Below are positions 31,213 to 41,980 of a DNA stretch of 64,000 nucleotides, one piece after another (the stretch's first letter is position 1; every line of letters starts with the position of its first letter). The stretch spans positions 48,094,723 through 48,158,722 of the forward strand of contig OX465584.1 of the NCBI GenBank assembly GCA_950022655.1, written 5' to 3'. The notes beneath the pieces are model-generated. The model was given only the letters and a program-made list of their open reading frames with translations. It did no database searches and was not told the origin of the DNA. The DNA is from Alentia gelatinosa. Lineage: Eukaryota; Annelida; Polychaeta; Phyllodocida; Polynoidae. A program made the position numbers and the translations under genes.

Positions 31213-32401
31213 TGAATATAGATGCTAACCTCATGATGCATGTTGAAAACCAACATATTCTTTATGAAGTGCTGTATATCGTCTGCATTATATTGTTCAT
31301 AGTGATCGTGGATGCCCATATCGCACATATCGCTGTTTAGGTACGGTGTGTGTGCGATTTTCTTGAGAAGGGAGCGGTTGCCGTAGTTTCTCCAGTGTCA
31401 TTTTATCAATTTCCTTTCCTCTCCCTGGTGCCATTATCTAGGCTCTAGGAGCGTTTTTAAGCATTTTAGAGGCATATTTCGGTTTTCTATCTAAATTCAG
31501 TCTAGTCTGGCTTTGTTTTGGTCTAGAGGACGCCAGCTGGCGTGGCCCGCGTGACCCGAGTGACCCCGTGACCCCTGGTGTATACCCTTTGAATTTCATG
31601 GATCTGTTGCTTTATCAAGCCGTAATATATGTGATTTAGGGTTAAATGCCTGTTCTTTGTCTACTAGGGTTCTGAATCACTTCAACCTGGTTTTATGTCT
31701 TAGATATAGTTTGTGTATAGTATACGGTTGTTTCCTTCTGTATACGTTTATTTCATTTTTCTTATTTTTCTTATTGCTTTCTAGCAAGTCCTGTCGCTGG
31801 TCTTGCCACATTTCATGTATAATTGGTTTCCTTTGAATAATTGTTTTTCTTGAATAATTAAGAAGTTGTTTCAATTATTGGTTTATTCTGATACAATGAT
31901 TTTGACACGCTGTCTTATCGGCATGCTGCGATTATTACTGCGTGGCTGCATTGGTTTTCGGTGGAATTTCTGTAGTGTTGATATTCACTGCTACTTATTC
32001 TAACACAATGACCTCGAGGTTCAATACATTTGAATTGTTGCCTTAAGTTTGGATATAGTTTTCCCTGATCCTCACCTGGATGTGGGGATTATTCATTGCA
32101 GTGAGGTCCGGTTAATTAGGATTTCAGATGGCTGCATGCTAGTTCTTATAATTCTTTTCGGTTATGAATTAGTGGGTATTCTGACATAGGGCTTGTTGCT
32201 CCTTATGTTACATTTTGGCTAGTTTAGACAAAAGTTGGTGCTGTCTGATTATTTTTGGGATTTCTGGTTTTTGGTTTTCTACTTAAAATTTTGACGGTTC
32301 TTTTGGATGCCATAGTGCATGACGCCACAGTTGTGGCGTGTTCTTGGGACTTTTGTGGAAAGCATCGATGAGAGACTTCTGTCTGAGTAATTGAATTCAT
32401 T

Positions 32402-34429
32402 ATGGCTTTTATACATGTTCCTCTTTTGTTCTGTGTATACTCCTCTATGCTTATGGGTAGGGTTCTGCACTATGTGGAACTTCTTCGTGTCCTTGACTCA
32501 TACGCCACTGAATTGCATCTCACCTGTCGAGGTCACCTGTCCCCTAAGATCTTCACCTATAGTGTGTTGGTTCGTGCTGTTCAGGTGGCTAATCGATATT
32601 TGAAACGATCGTATCCACGCTTTGCGGTTGCATTTGAAGCTACGACGTTCTATTATGAGAATGCTCGGCCCACATGCTTCCGTGATGGTGGCGATTTTAT
32701 TGTCAACATCCGTTTTCCGGTGGTGTATGAGGAACACTTGTTCCGGGTGTATAGGGTCGTCTCATTCCCAGTCCCAGTGCACGTTAGCGACGCTGATGGT
32801 CCTGATGCTGTTCAGATTCGTGGTCTTCCTAGTGAAGTGGCAGTTTCGATTAGTCAGTCTTACTATATCCCTATGGTGGACGATAATTGGGCTGCATGTT
32901 ATGGAGATACGGTGACGCTTTGCCCGGATGTGCCGTACATGAAAAGACTCACTGAGTCTTCCTGCGTCCCAGCTTTACTGCGTGATGACACATCGGCCAT
33001 CGCAGGGTTCTGTGATAGGGATTACCTGTTCCACCCAAAGTTTCCAGAATTGGCTGTCTATCTAGAGGATGGTTTCGTCCTTCTTACAGGTTCAGTAACT
33101 AGTGGGCAGCTGATTTGTGGCAGTCACCCTCCACTTGCCCAGATCATCAACTATTATGCGATCGTGTATATTCCGTGCGATTGTGCGTTCCAGACAGCTA
33201 GGGCTTGGATACCCTATTCTTTGAAAGCGTGTAGACGAAGGGAACAGTCGAGTGTCATTCGGTACCCCTCGAATGATTTGCTCAAACTGAGCCTCGACGT
33301 GCATGTCTGGTCCAGAACTTTATTGGACGATAGCCAGCTAGAGGTGGTAATGGATCCGATTCCAGCGGATCTCCGTGAGCTTTTGGACGAAACGTTCGAA
33401 GGTCGGCCTGCTCGGTTCGACACGGGTGATCTCCGCAAACGTCTGGAGGACAGTTCTGCTAAATTAGCATTTGAGGAACTGGCTCTTAAGGCGGAAAGAT
33501 CTTTTGGCATCCCATGAGCCACTATCGGTCTGGTAATCCTGATCATTCTTGCTATCTGTTTGGGATGCACGGCTTTGTGCTATCTGCGGCGTGTTGTTTT
33601 TGGCATGACCGCTGCACAGGTGGTTACCCATGCGGCAGCTGTGGCTATCGACTATGTCCCGACCTGTCCTCCTCCGGTTGTCTGTGAGTCTGCTGCTGCT
33701 AAGGATTCGGCCGTTTCTGTTGTCATCTTGATATTAATTGCGTTGGTCGTCTTCTTTGCGGTAAAATGGCGTCGTTCCCGTAAGACTGTCACGACTGACG
33801 GGCTGTATATTCAGATCGCAGCCCCAGATATAATGGAGACAGTCTTTCTTGGGGAAACCCTCCTCCCGTATGATCAGATCTATACGGAGGGTGAGGCGCT
33901 GATTCGTGACTGTGTGGTTCATCAATTGTTCTTCCGTTCTAGGCTTACTATCCAGTGGGGTAGTAACCTCTACGCATCTGACCTGTCTCCAGGTAGGCCT
34001 GCTACGGCTCTGCCTTTGCCCTCGTCTTTGACGGTTTCCCATAAGTTGGCTCGCCAACTCCTGGGGACTGGCAAGCGCGCCACTATGTCTCGTTTGCTGC
34101 GCTATTCGGCTGGAATAGCGTCTCCAGTGCCCACGTCCTTCCCACGTCTAGTGGACGCTGGTTGGACACGTATCGGTGCGGACGTCGCGGCAGAGCGGGC
34201 ATTAGTCGGTATGGAGCGTGCTGCTGTCTGTTGCATGAACGAGCTTCGGCACCGGTCTCATCCGCACCTGTTGTGGGAGGAGCTTCCGCTCCCCCCGCTC
34301 CAAGGAGGACTGGTGATTTGCTGCCGGTCCCCCTTCCACAAGTTTACAAACGACTATCCTAGAGATTGTCATCTATGGGTACTTTCTGCTATGGTCCTCA
34401 CTTTAAGAAGTGTTTCTCTTTTCGTGTGA
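32402..34429 (+). pseudogene. env-like membrane glycoprotein gene of the giant Gypsy, one in-frame stop
   Basis: The first part (32402-33517, 371 residues) starts with a hydrophobic signal-like segment (MAFIHVPLLFCVY), followed by a Cys-containing ectodomain with several paired-looking cysteines. TGA 33515-33517 interrupts the frame. The same frame continues to 34429 with two strongly hydrophobic segments (about 33518-33590 and 33705-33765, the second followed by KWRRSRK), then a long C-terminal part of about 210 residues. Signal, ectodomain, membrane anchor, and position between pol and the 3' LTR define an env-like gene as in errantiviruses. I cannot assign it to a fusion-protein class from sequence alone. 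The gene is disrupted, so no complete product is expected. Confidence 0.6.
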
Positions 34430-34819
34430 TTGGCTATTCTCATGTAGCTACATGGGCAGGTTATTATTAATCGTACAGTTTTACTGCATGTAATTATGCA
34501 GTCCTACTGTGCATAATGCGGCGTGTTCGTACTGCACGTTGTCATTTTTTCCTATAAAAGAAGTACTTGAAACTCTTGTCCTTGCAGCTTGACTGACAAG
34601 GCCATAAACAAAAGTAGTGTGTGCCGTATTACGATGCATGGTAGATGTGTTTTGCCCTATGTGTTTTTATTTTCTGTAGGTTTCTAACCCGAGTATTGAT
34701 TTTATAATAATAATAAATTTATGGGAAACAAAGCAAAGAACTAAGGAATGATTGTTGAAGACAAGCTAGTTGATCTTTTTGTGATCAAAGACCATGTCTT
34801 CAAGCCAAACGCGGAAGAG
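34430..34819 (+). other. 3' untranslated region of the giant Gypsy before its LTR
   Basis: It is mostly AT-rich. TATAAAAG occurs at about 34553. The purine-rich GCGGAAGAG directly before the LTR start (34811-34819) is a short candidate polypurine tract. Confidence 0.5.
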
Positions 34820-37050
34820 TGTGCTGTAACCAAAGCTAAGCACAAAAGAATGTATATTTATGAAAATGAAAGTCTATTAAAATGTCGTTTTATTAAGTAT
34901 TAAAAATAGAATGTAATACGTATAAGTATTGAAATGTAACGTATCATGTATAAGTACCAAGAGGAAGGAAACTATGATGACAAGTGTTTGTGTACGGTAT
35001 CAAGTGTTATCGTTAGGTATTAGTATTTAAGAGTGTTATTATTGAGTGTTAATATTAGAAGTATGGCCATTACGCACTCGGTGTTGAGTGTTAGTATTAG
35101 AAGTATTGCCATTACGCACTCGGTGTTGAGTGTTAGTATTGAGAGTGTTATCATTATGCACTCAGTGTTGAGTACTATTGTTGGGTGTTAGTATTGGCAT
35201 TGGGTATTGGTGTTGAACAACATGCATCGGTATTTAGTGTTAGTATTTGACACTACATGTTAAGGTGTTAATCATGGCTATCTACTAAGCCACGTTATAG
35301 GCTGAATATACTTCAGAGTAGATAGCCATGACAGAAGCGATGTTCCTTATACTACTAGCTAGCCTCTGGGGAACACCGCACTTCTGGGAATAGACCCTCT
35401 GACGTCACTGTGACGACTGGGGGTTGTCTCTGGAGTTCCCTGGGGAAGTCCCCTCTCAGGGTATTCCCGAATTCCCGCAGCATTAACATAGCCACGCGTG
35501 TCTCGGACCGGCGTGAACTTAAAACGAGTCCAAATTTCCCATGATCCTTTAGAAAATGCTCATTTTTCGATCTGCTCCCGAGCTGACCGTATCGTCAGTC
35601 TCTACCACCATCTCCTGCGAATCGCACGCGTTCTGCTTGGCTCCGGATACCGGCAGAAGTGCGCGGATTCTGCAGTAATATTATATCTGATAGGATCAGC
35701 TAAGGCGTTTTGCCTAGCGGACTCAGATTGTAGAAAGTGACTTGGATTGGGACTCTCCAAGGACACGACTTCTGTAACGGACTTACATAGGAATCTTTCA
35801 AACTATTAACGTTCACACTTGAACGTCTTCACTTATTTACTTCACTTCTATTTCCCTCCAATTCTCCATTCGGAAGGATCAAAGTTTATTAGTGAATATA
35901 GGAATCTCGTGAGTTCACTTCGGACATTCACTTAGACTGGTGAGTTAATGCTGCAACTACCTTGCATTACTTTGAGTTACTGTTAGTACGGTTCATTCTC
36001 TCTTGTCAAACTCTGAGTATGAGTTCTTACACTCTGTGACAAGACTTCGGACATTGTTTAAGAAGAACTCGAACTTTGAATTATTGTAATCACCACTGAT
36101 TACGTGGTTCATTTCCGACACCTCATTAAGTCCAACCGTGTTGAGACTTTGGTGTCCGACTCTTACATTGTCTACCAACATCACGTTACTCATGAACTGC
36201 CATAGTTATACTGAACCACTGATATGCTATTCTAATCTATGCCTTGTAGTACTTCTACTGTGAAACGTTTGCCTTGATTAAAAGAATATCAAACATACAT
36301 TCATCTCGTCCTCATCCATGATAGTAAAGACATGAAACTAATAGTATCTAGAGTTTATTTAATATCGATATTAGATCTTTCTCACCTTAATTAAAGGTCT
36401 CATTAGGTGACCTCATTGTACGCAAGGGGTACAGAGTCTGGTAGCCTTGCGCACACACATAGCCTTTAGAGTTGCTCTTACCTTCCCCACAATGTTACAT
36501 AACTAAAAAGAAATATGGTTATAATAATTATCTAATAACTTAACTAATTATGAACAATTAAGAATACGTATGATTACTTAAGACTAACGTGACTTACGGA
36601 GATAGGCGTAGTTTCCATCTCTGTCACGGAACCACATATAGCAAAATGATTTATGAATTACAAATGAACGTAACTAATTAATCAATGAGTTATGGACATT
36701 TGTTGGTCTATACCTCTGAATCGTAGGAGGCGAATCTACGTCCATTTTACCTACGTTCACCGCTAGGTGTCGACACCATAGTTACAACTTAACTAAGATA
36801 ATCCGTACTTCATCTCATGGCCACAACGTGCCGTAATTAATACCTGAGATGTTTCAGTAGTTTCCAACGTGGCCACTAGATGGCACTAGGGTTTTAATAA
36901 AGTCAACCAAGCTAGGAAAGCCTTACGCTAGGCGTCACTACACACTCACGTAGGACTTCTTAGCGTATATGTGTAGACTTGCTACTAGTCCTCACCGTCT
37001 TATGTATTAAGGTGATTATAACACTAATTAACCCGACAGCTACCAGAACA
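34820..37050 (+). repeat. 3' LTR of the giant Gypsy element
   Basis: It matches 16141-18356 throughout. It has a 20-bp stretch missing from the 5' LTR (about 35198-35217). The polyadenylation signal AATAAA is at 36896-36901. The element ends at AGAACA 37050, followed by AGTT, the target duplication. Confidence 0.95.
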
Positions 37051-37355
37051 AGTTAGATGTATACTGAAAAAGATCAACGCAAATGTACATGCCTTAACCA
37101 GGAAGGCGATTACAAATTCAAACATCAAATATGATTAAGGAAGTAGTATATAGAAACATCAGTGAGTTCCAGGCAACGTATGTGTCACCGTTTTATCCTT
37201 GTCCTTACCGGTTAAAGCAAACATTATCAAATGTGCTCTACGGAAATATCTTTGGGATGTAGTTAACGTAAGGATGACCAGAAAATTCTGCGAATAGTAT
37301 ATGAAATCATCAGTAAAACCCAGGTAACTTTATTTCATTTCTAATCTTATGCGAT
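37051..37355. other. Flank between the giant Gypsy and a solo LTR; nothing recognised
   Basis: About 300 bp of AT-rich DNA with no ORF. It is the right flank of the giant element and ends with the CGAT that is duplicated around the solo LTR. Confidence 0.5.
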
Positions 37356-37901
37356 TGTAGGGGTCAGGGTAGTCGAGCAGCATTAATTCATTTTAAGCTA
37401 GGTGGCGCGAGTGCCGATCCCTGCTGTGCGGTAAGGCCGGCGAACCCGCAGTATGCAAATGCTACAGGTTCCCCCACATTACGTAACTCAGTCACTATAT
37501 AAGTCCACAGCGGGTTGACAGGACTTCTCGCGGTGCCTGTGTACAGAGTGAACGCCTGGAGCCTCACATGTTGGTAAGGTTGTGTTGTAGTACCTTTCAA
37601 CATTGAAGAGACCAGTATCTCTTCCTGCGCTAGTTGGTGCCCCGAAGCACCAACAGATTGTAACTGTAAATACCGTAATAAAAGCTCGGTATATAGAAAC
37701 AGTCCAGAGTCTGGTTTTGTCTTCGTAGTTAGGCGGTAGGTAGCAGATTCTGCATCTCCCTGCCCTTTCCAGCGGGTAAAGCCGAACCCACCTGTACTGG
37801 CACGGTAAGTACAGGGTAGCGACTGAAGTCTCAGAACCTCTGGTCGGCTGTCGATCACGGGAAGTGGTAATACACTTCCAGCGACTAGAGGGAACGCTAC
37901 A
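37356..37901 (+). repeat. Solo LTR of the second Gypsy family
   Basis: It starts TGTAGGGGTCAGGG and ends CGCTACA, with CGAT directly before (37352-37355) and after (37902-37905), a 4-bp target duplication. Inside are a TATA box (CTATATAAG, about 37494), a stem-loop GTTGGTGC/GCACCAAC (37633-37654) and AATAAA at about 37678. No internal coding sequence adjoins it, so the element was lost by LTR-LTR recombination. Confidence 0.85.
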
Positions 37902-38194
37902 CGATTATGGCCTTGCCAGGCCAGTTACGTATCACTTATGATCTGATTTTATGATTTATTACTACCTACTAAAGCTATTAACACACCATGTTTAACAATA
38001 ACGTATGTGGTGTATGCTATCACACAGATTGTTAATGTATGGAGAAATGGTATGTGGATTATATAATAACTTTGGTTTCACCAAATCAATGAGTATATCA
38101 CTATCCTAGCTTAGAACAGGAATGGACCCAATAAGACAAACATTTTGAAACCATGGTCATAAAATAACTAATCCCAATAACAAACGTATACTCC
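37902..38194. other. AT-rich spacer, nothing recognised
   Basis: No ORF or repeat border is visible. It may be the 5' part of the decayed LINE whose endonuclease follows. Confidence 0.4.
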
Positions 38195-38655
38195 TAATTC
38201 ACCCCTATCAGGCACTGGGAGGAAATATATGAATAAATCATTAGACCTTTTAAGAAATAATGGACTTTATAACTACATTGAACAAATAACCAGACCAGAG
38301 AGTAAGATTTGCATTGATCACTTGCTAAACAATAGTACCAATGTTGATAATTGTTCAGTAAGTCATCATCTTATAAGTGACCACCTCGTTATCCTAGCGA
38401 TTAGACGTCTCAATGCACCCAAAAGGGAAACATGGAATTTGATAGGAAAGTCTTACCGAAAATACTCTACATTACATATACAGCAACAGCTTCTCCGTAC
38501 TAACTGGACTATGTTCAGACGATCCTGATTTTCAGTAGAATATGATAATGAACTCAATTGAAAGTTATCTTGATGTAAAATGCCCCATAAAAAGATTTAG
38601 CTTCCACCAGAAAAAACTCTATGCCTCACAGACGTAATTCTTGACCTTTTGGTAG
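38195..38655 (+). pseudogene. LINE fragment: C-terminal part of the AP-type endonuclease and linker
   Basis: The frame 38229-38528 contains IDHLLNN and HHLISDHLVILAI, which match the end of the apurinic-type endonuclease of LINEs (S.IDH and SDH motifs). The linker that follows is frameshifted (CPIKRFSF-like, about 38580) up to the reverse-oriented LTR. Remnants of the same linker seem to continue after that LTR (39216-39280), so the LTR appears to have landed inside the LINE. Confidence 0.7.
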
Positions 38656-39215
38656 TGTAGCGGTCGTCGGCTCTGACCGTGTGGAGGACTCCTCGGAATC
38701 CTCAGAAAGATCGTACTAACTCCCTTCCTGCCGATATGCACCCAATGCACTATTATATAGGTCAGTTCTGTATTTTCGAAAAGTGATGAACAAATTAAGT
38801 CACACAAAACCAGACTCCACAAGTTTAATAAGCAATGGATGTTTATTAGAACTTCCCAGAGTGATCCTGTTTAGACCACTCCCAAAGTACAGTACCTTGG
38901 CACAGTATGCCAAGTAAAGCCGAGGAGACTAATTCAGATACTGGAGTACTGGACTCGCCTAACCACTGAGAGGGCTTAGAGAACCCAACAAATGAGGATC
39001 CAATGATTCACTCTTCTCCAAAAGAATGCACAAGAATGCCTGGCGACCCACTGTGAACCCGGCCTATATATATGCTGAGTTACATAATCCCAGGTTCCGC
39101 CACGCCACTCTCGTGTGCGGCGTTACCTGGAACCACTACACAGCAGGGACTAACATCCCACTCCCTCTTTAAGAAAGAGCGAAAGAACCACCACTAGATT
39201 AACCCGACCCCTACA
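38656..39215 (-). repeat. Reverse-oriented LTR related to the second Gypsy family
   Basis: Read on the minus strand it starts TGTAGGGGTCGGG and ends CCGCTACA (560 bp). It shares with the 3' LTR at 49770 the block AACGCCGCACACGAGAGTGG, a TATATA region, GGTACTGTACTT and TAATAAACAT. The flanking tetramers are GTAG and GTTG, one mismatch, consistent with a solo LTR whose target copies have diverged. A stem-loop CTTGGCA/TGCCAAG lies at 38896-38914. Confidence 0.8.
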
Positions 39216-39279
39216 GTTGAAAAAAAGGACTTAATGCTGAAATACCATAGGTACCCAACTAATGCCATCCAACTCAAGT

Positions 39280-40696
39280 TAAAACTTGAAGAACTTTCGG
39301 TTCGCGAGATTGAGACTCTAGAGAAAATCGAGCGATTGGACCAACATGTACATTACATGAAGGACCAAGTTCGACTAGCAGAGACAGAATCATCCCGAAG
39401 GATGCCTATGTCACAAGCTGGCTGGAGTAATGTAAGAGATCATCTATATTCCCCACCAGGGAAAGTGGAAGATCTAGAGAAGACCCCTAACAGATTCATA
39501 TCTGGAACAAAGGGTGTGAAGACTCCTTTGGTTAGCTTCCGGCTACCCTCTGAGTCAAGAATGGGTTCTCCGAGTTCCGAACGCACTAGTAAAGCTATAG
39601 CTGAACTAGGGTTCAACTCGTTCAACCAAATCAGGGAGCAAGATCGGATCTTTAACTTGTCAATGGCGAGAGCCGACAAGGTTCCGATGATGCGCCCAGA
39701 GAATGCAGCCAGAAAAAACGCTGTCATTCCAAAACCTTAAGGGAAAGGAATGGAGTGGGAACACTGGTTCGCGGGATTTTGTGAGGATATACAATGTAAT
39801 GGCTGGAACAAAGTCGATGCATTGCCATACCTCAAAAGAGCGTTACGAGATGGACCCGGAGAAGCTGCACTTCGCGCTTTTCGCCGTTCCGGTGGTATGG
39901 AATGGGATGAGCTAGTGGAGGTAGCCTCTTACTATTGAGGTCAGTTGGTAACGCTGAACCCCCGATCCACTTTTCTAAAGAGGATCCAGGGTAAAGAGGA
40001 GACAACTCGTGCCTATGGACTAGCTTTACAACAAATGTTTACCCAGGGAAGGGATTAGATTCTCCTGCGCTACATGAAGATCTACAAACTCAGTTTGTGA
40101 AAGGACTTCGAGATGATGACGTGAGAGCAGAAGTCATCTCTAAATGGGAGCCCGGTATGAACTTCATGCAGGTGTTGCGAATAGTAGATGCCTATGAACA
40201 ACGGTGTATACTATTCGGAAAATATGCTAATCCAGGAAAAACTTCCCGGGTTAACATAGTGGGTTCTACTTGGTCACAAGTAGAAGAAGATACCTACGAG
40301 TGTCAGGAAGCAGAAATAGAGGATATACTCTCTAATGTCCGCTCGATGGTACTCGGAAGAGGAGGTTTCAATAGACGGGGACGTGGGAGAGGTCGAACCC
40401 CTAGCTTTGGAAGGAACAGTGATGTACCTTCTGTGGCAGAGGCAAAACCAATAACCACTGATCCTGAAGGGAATTCCTCTGAGGTTATGAAGTTGTTGAC
40501 CAAAATCAACGAAAGACTGAATCAGGTGGAGAAAAACCAGCTGGATGTCCGACGTTGTTGGCGGTGCAACAAAATGGGACATATCTCTCCAGATTGTCCT
40601 GAAGCCCGGAACGTTACTACGGTGGAAACACCTCGTAGTCTGCCTGCGTTGATGGTTGCCTCTCAGAGTGAACCGGAAAACAAAGGAGGACTGTAG
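39280..40696 (+). pseudogene. gag of the second Gypsy element
   Basis: The N-terminal part (to TAA 39738-39740) has a coiled-coil-like charged stretch (REIETLEKIERLDQHVHYMK). The capsid-like region follows in the same frame (WEHWFAGFCEDIQCNGW, LRDGPGEAALRAFRR), with a stop at 39936-39938. A frame change brings the C-terminal part (40097-40696) with an Arg/Gly-rich stretch (RRGRGRGRT) and a canonical zinc knuckle CWRCNKMGHISPDC. At least two stops and one indel. Confidence 0.85.
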
Positions 40697-40893
40697 CGAG
40701 TGGCAACACTGCGGTCCGGGAAGGAAAGTGCCAGGAAACTCAAACCTGTGAGATCTATAAGAAGGAAAATATTTCCAACTTACCAGAAAAGGGGAAGATA
40801 CAAAATACGGTCGCAACGATCTGTAGTAAGTATCTTTCACCCGGGCACCCCTGTCTGCAATGGCTTTGTCAACGCGGATGGGATCTTGGAACC

Positions 40894-41895
40894 TTGGATG
40901 GGATCTCATGGTTTATACGACAACCGTCCCCCTTAGGAGGGCGACGTTGGTATGTGCCGGCTAGAATTCAAGGAAGAAAGATAGATCTGTTATTAGATAC
41001 TGGCGCTAGTCGCTCTGTGTTGAACAATGGACTCTATCAGTCTCTTGGATTTGCACAGGAATGTCATGTTCCTGGAGCTTCGGCAAAAGCTGCTAATGGC
41101 ACTCACATGAGATGCTATGGTAGTGTGATTATTCCAGTCTCAATAGGTAACACTGAATTCGTATGGGGTCCCATACTCAGTGATATTGAAGAGAGTGGAA
41201 TATTAGGCGTAGATTTTCTCACCCTCTATGGAGGTTCTGTGGATCTACCAGATGGCACTCTCCGACTCAAATTTCCTGAGTTGATGGAAGTGGAATGTAG
41301 TTGTCGACGGATTTCTTCTTTGATTTCTGTTCGACAAGATGTGGGCATCCCACCTCAGCAGATGGTTAATGTCCTGATAGCTGGGGAAGGAGATTTACCA
41401 CGTGGAGATGCACTCTTCGAACCACACCCGGAACTGTTTTCTCCAAAAGGAATACAGGCCTGGGATACCTTGATCGGAAGTGCCAGAGAAGGATCAATTC
41501 CTATAAGTAATCACACCTCCGGGTTGATTAAACTGAAGAAGGGTGATACATTGGGCTGGGTAACCCTAGCTCATGTAGATGGCCTAGTGGACTCCAGTCC
41601 ACAGGTAATCATACCTATTCCAGTTTCCGAAATAACCGGGGAAGATGAACAATCTGAACTGGGAAAATTGGACTTTACAGGAAATGATTATGAAGAAGTA
41701 CGAGTTAGTGCTATCGATACAGGAACGGGATACCTTCCAGTTCCGAGTCCGCTGCACGAAACTCTGGAAACCTTAGTTCAGACGACAGACGCACTAAACA
41801 GTGGGGAACGACATGAACTAAGAATTCTTCTGAAGAAAATGGAGTCGACCCGGAGATCCTTTGGGAAGAACGGATTGAGTAGAACACACGATTGA
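40894..41895 (+). CDS. Protease region of the second Gypsy element
   Basis: The active site is IDLLLDTGASRSVLN (about 40981-41025), with the second motif ILGVDFLTLYGG. The ORF extends to 41895 into the protease-RT linker. The RT is in the next frame, so a one-base shift lies near 41870-41900. The adjoining linker VEHTIDTEGHQPFRLPYRR in the RT frame is typical of Gypsy elements and is preceded by a stop. Confidence 0.85.
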   Translation: MDGISWFIRQPSPLGGRRWYVPARIQGRKIDLLLDTGASRSVLNNGLYQSLGFAQECHVPGASAKAANGTHMRCYGSVIIPVSIGNTEFVWGPILSDIEESGILGVDFLTLYGGSVDLPDGTLRLKFPELMEVECSCRRISSLISVRQDVGIPPQQMVNVLIAGEGDLPRGDALFEPHPELFSPKGIQAWDTLIGSAREGSIPISNHTSGLIKLKKGDTLGWVTLAHVDGLVDSSPQVIIPIPVSEITGEDEQSELGKLDFTGNDYEEVRVSAIDTGTGYLPVPSPLHETLETLVQTTDALNSGERHELRILLKKMESTRRSFGKNGLSRTHD

Positions 41896-41980
41896 CACAG
41901 AAGGTCATCAACCTTTCCGCCTTCCTTATCGACGGCTACCTCCGGTAAAACGGGAAGCTTTAGAAGAGGAAGTAGGGAAA

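Larger units (their letters stand above)
27881..32401. other. 4.5-kb mostly non-coding stretch of the giant Gypsy between pol and env
   Basis: No retroviral domain is seen on the plus strand. Two moderate plus frames (29502-29831 and 29812-30015) overlap in different frames and lack known motifs. A C-rich tract (15 or more C) lies at 29570-29592. GC content falls from about 28000 to 28900, rises to about 31000, and falls again. The most protein-like frames are antisense, at 30451-30786 and 30958-31212. Both LTRs lie outside this stretch, so it was carried by the element. Confidence 0.5.
16141..37050 (+). mobile_element. Giant Ty3/Gypsy LTR retroelement with env-like gene
   Basis: Two LTRs of about 2.2 kb (16141-18356 and 34820-37050) begin TGTGCTGTAACC and end CCAGAACA. 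They flank gag, protease, RT, RNase H, integrase and an env-like gene, in that order, all on the plus strand. The host bases AGTT precede the 5' LTR (16137-16140) and follow the 3' LTR (37051-37054), a 4-bp target duplication. Total length is 20.9 kb, or 18.1 kb without the piggyBac insertion at 22438-25269. The LTRs differ by only about 1-2 per cent plus two small indels by eye, so the insertion is fairly recent. However, the coding part has several in-frame stops, which suggests it was copied in trans or decayed quickly. Confidence 0.95.

Noticed and set aside
33214..33570. Minus-strand ORF of 118 residues opposite env
   Set aside because: Shadow of the env-like frame, whose composition and hydrophobic profile are clearly coding.
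37388..37858. Minus-strand ORF of 156 residues
   Set aside because: It lies inside the solo LTR, antisense to it, and has no coding features.
37356..37901. This LTR as the 5' LTR of the second Gypsy element
   Set aside because: It has its own CGAT target duplication on both sides, and unrelated LINE DNA separates it from g­ag.
40274..40909. Minus-strand ORF of 211 residues opposite gag
   Set aside because: The plus strand encodes the zinc knuckle and Arg/Gly region of gag; the antisense frame is a by-product.
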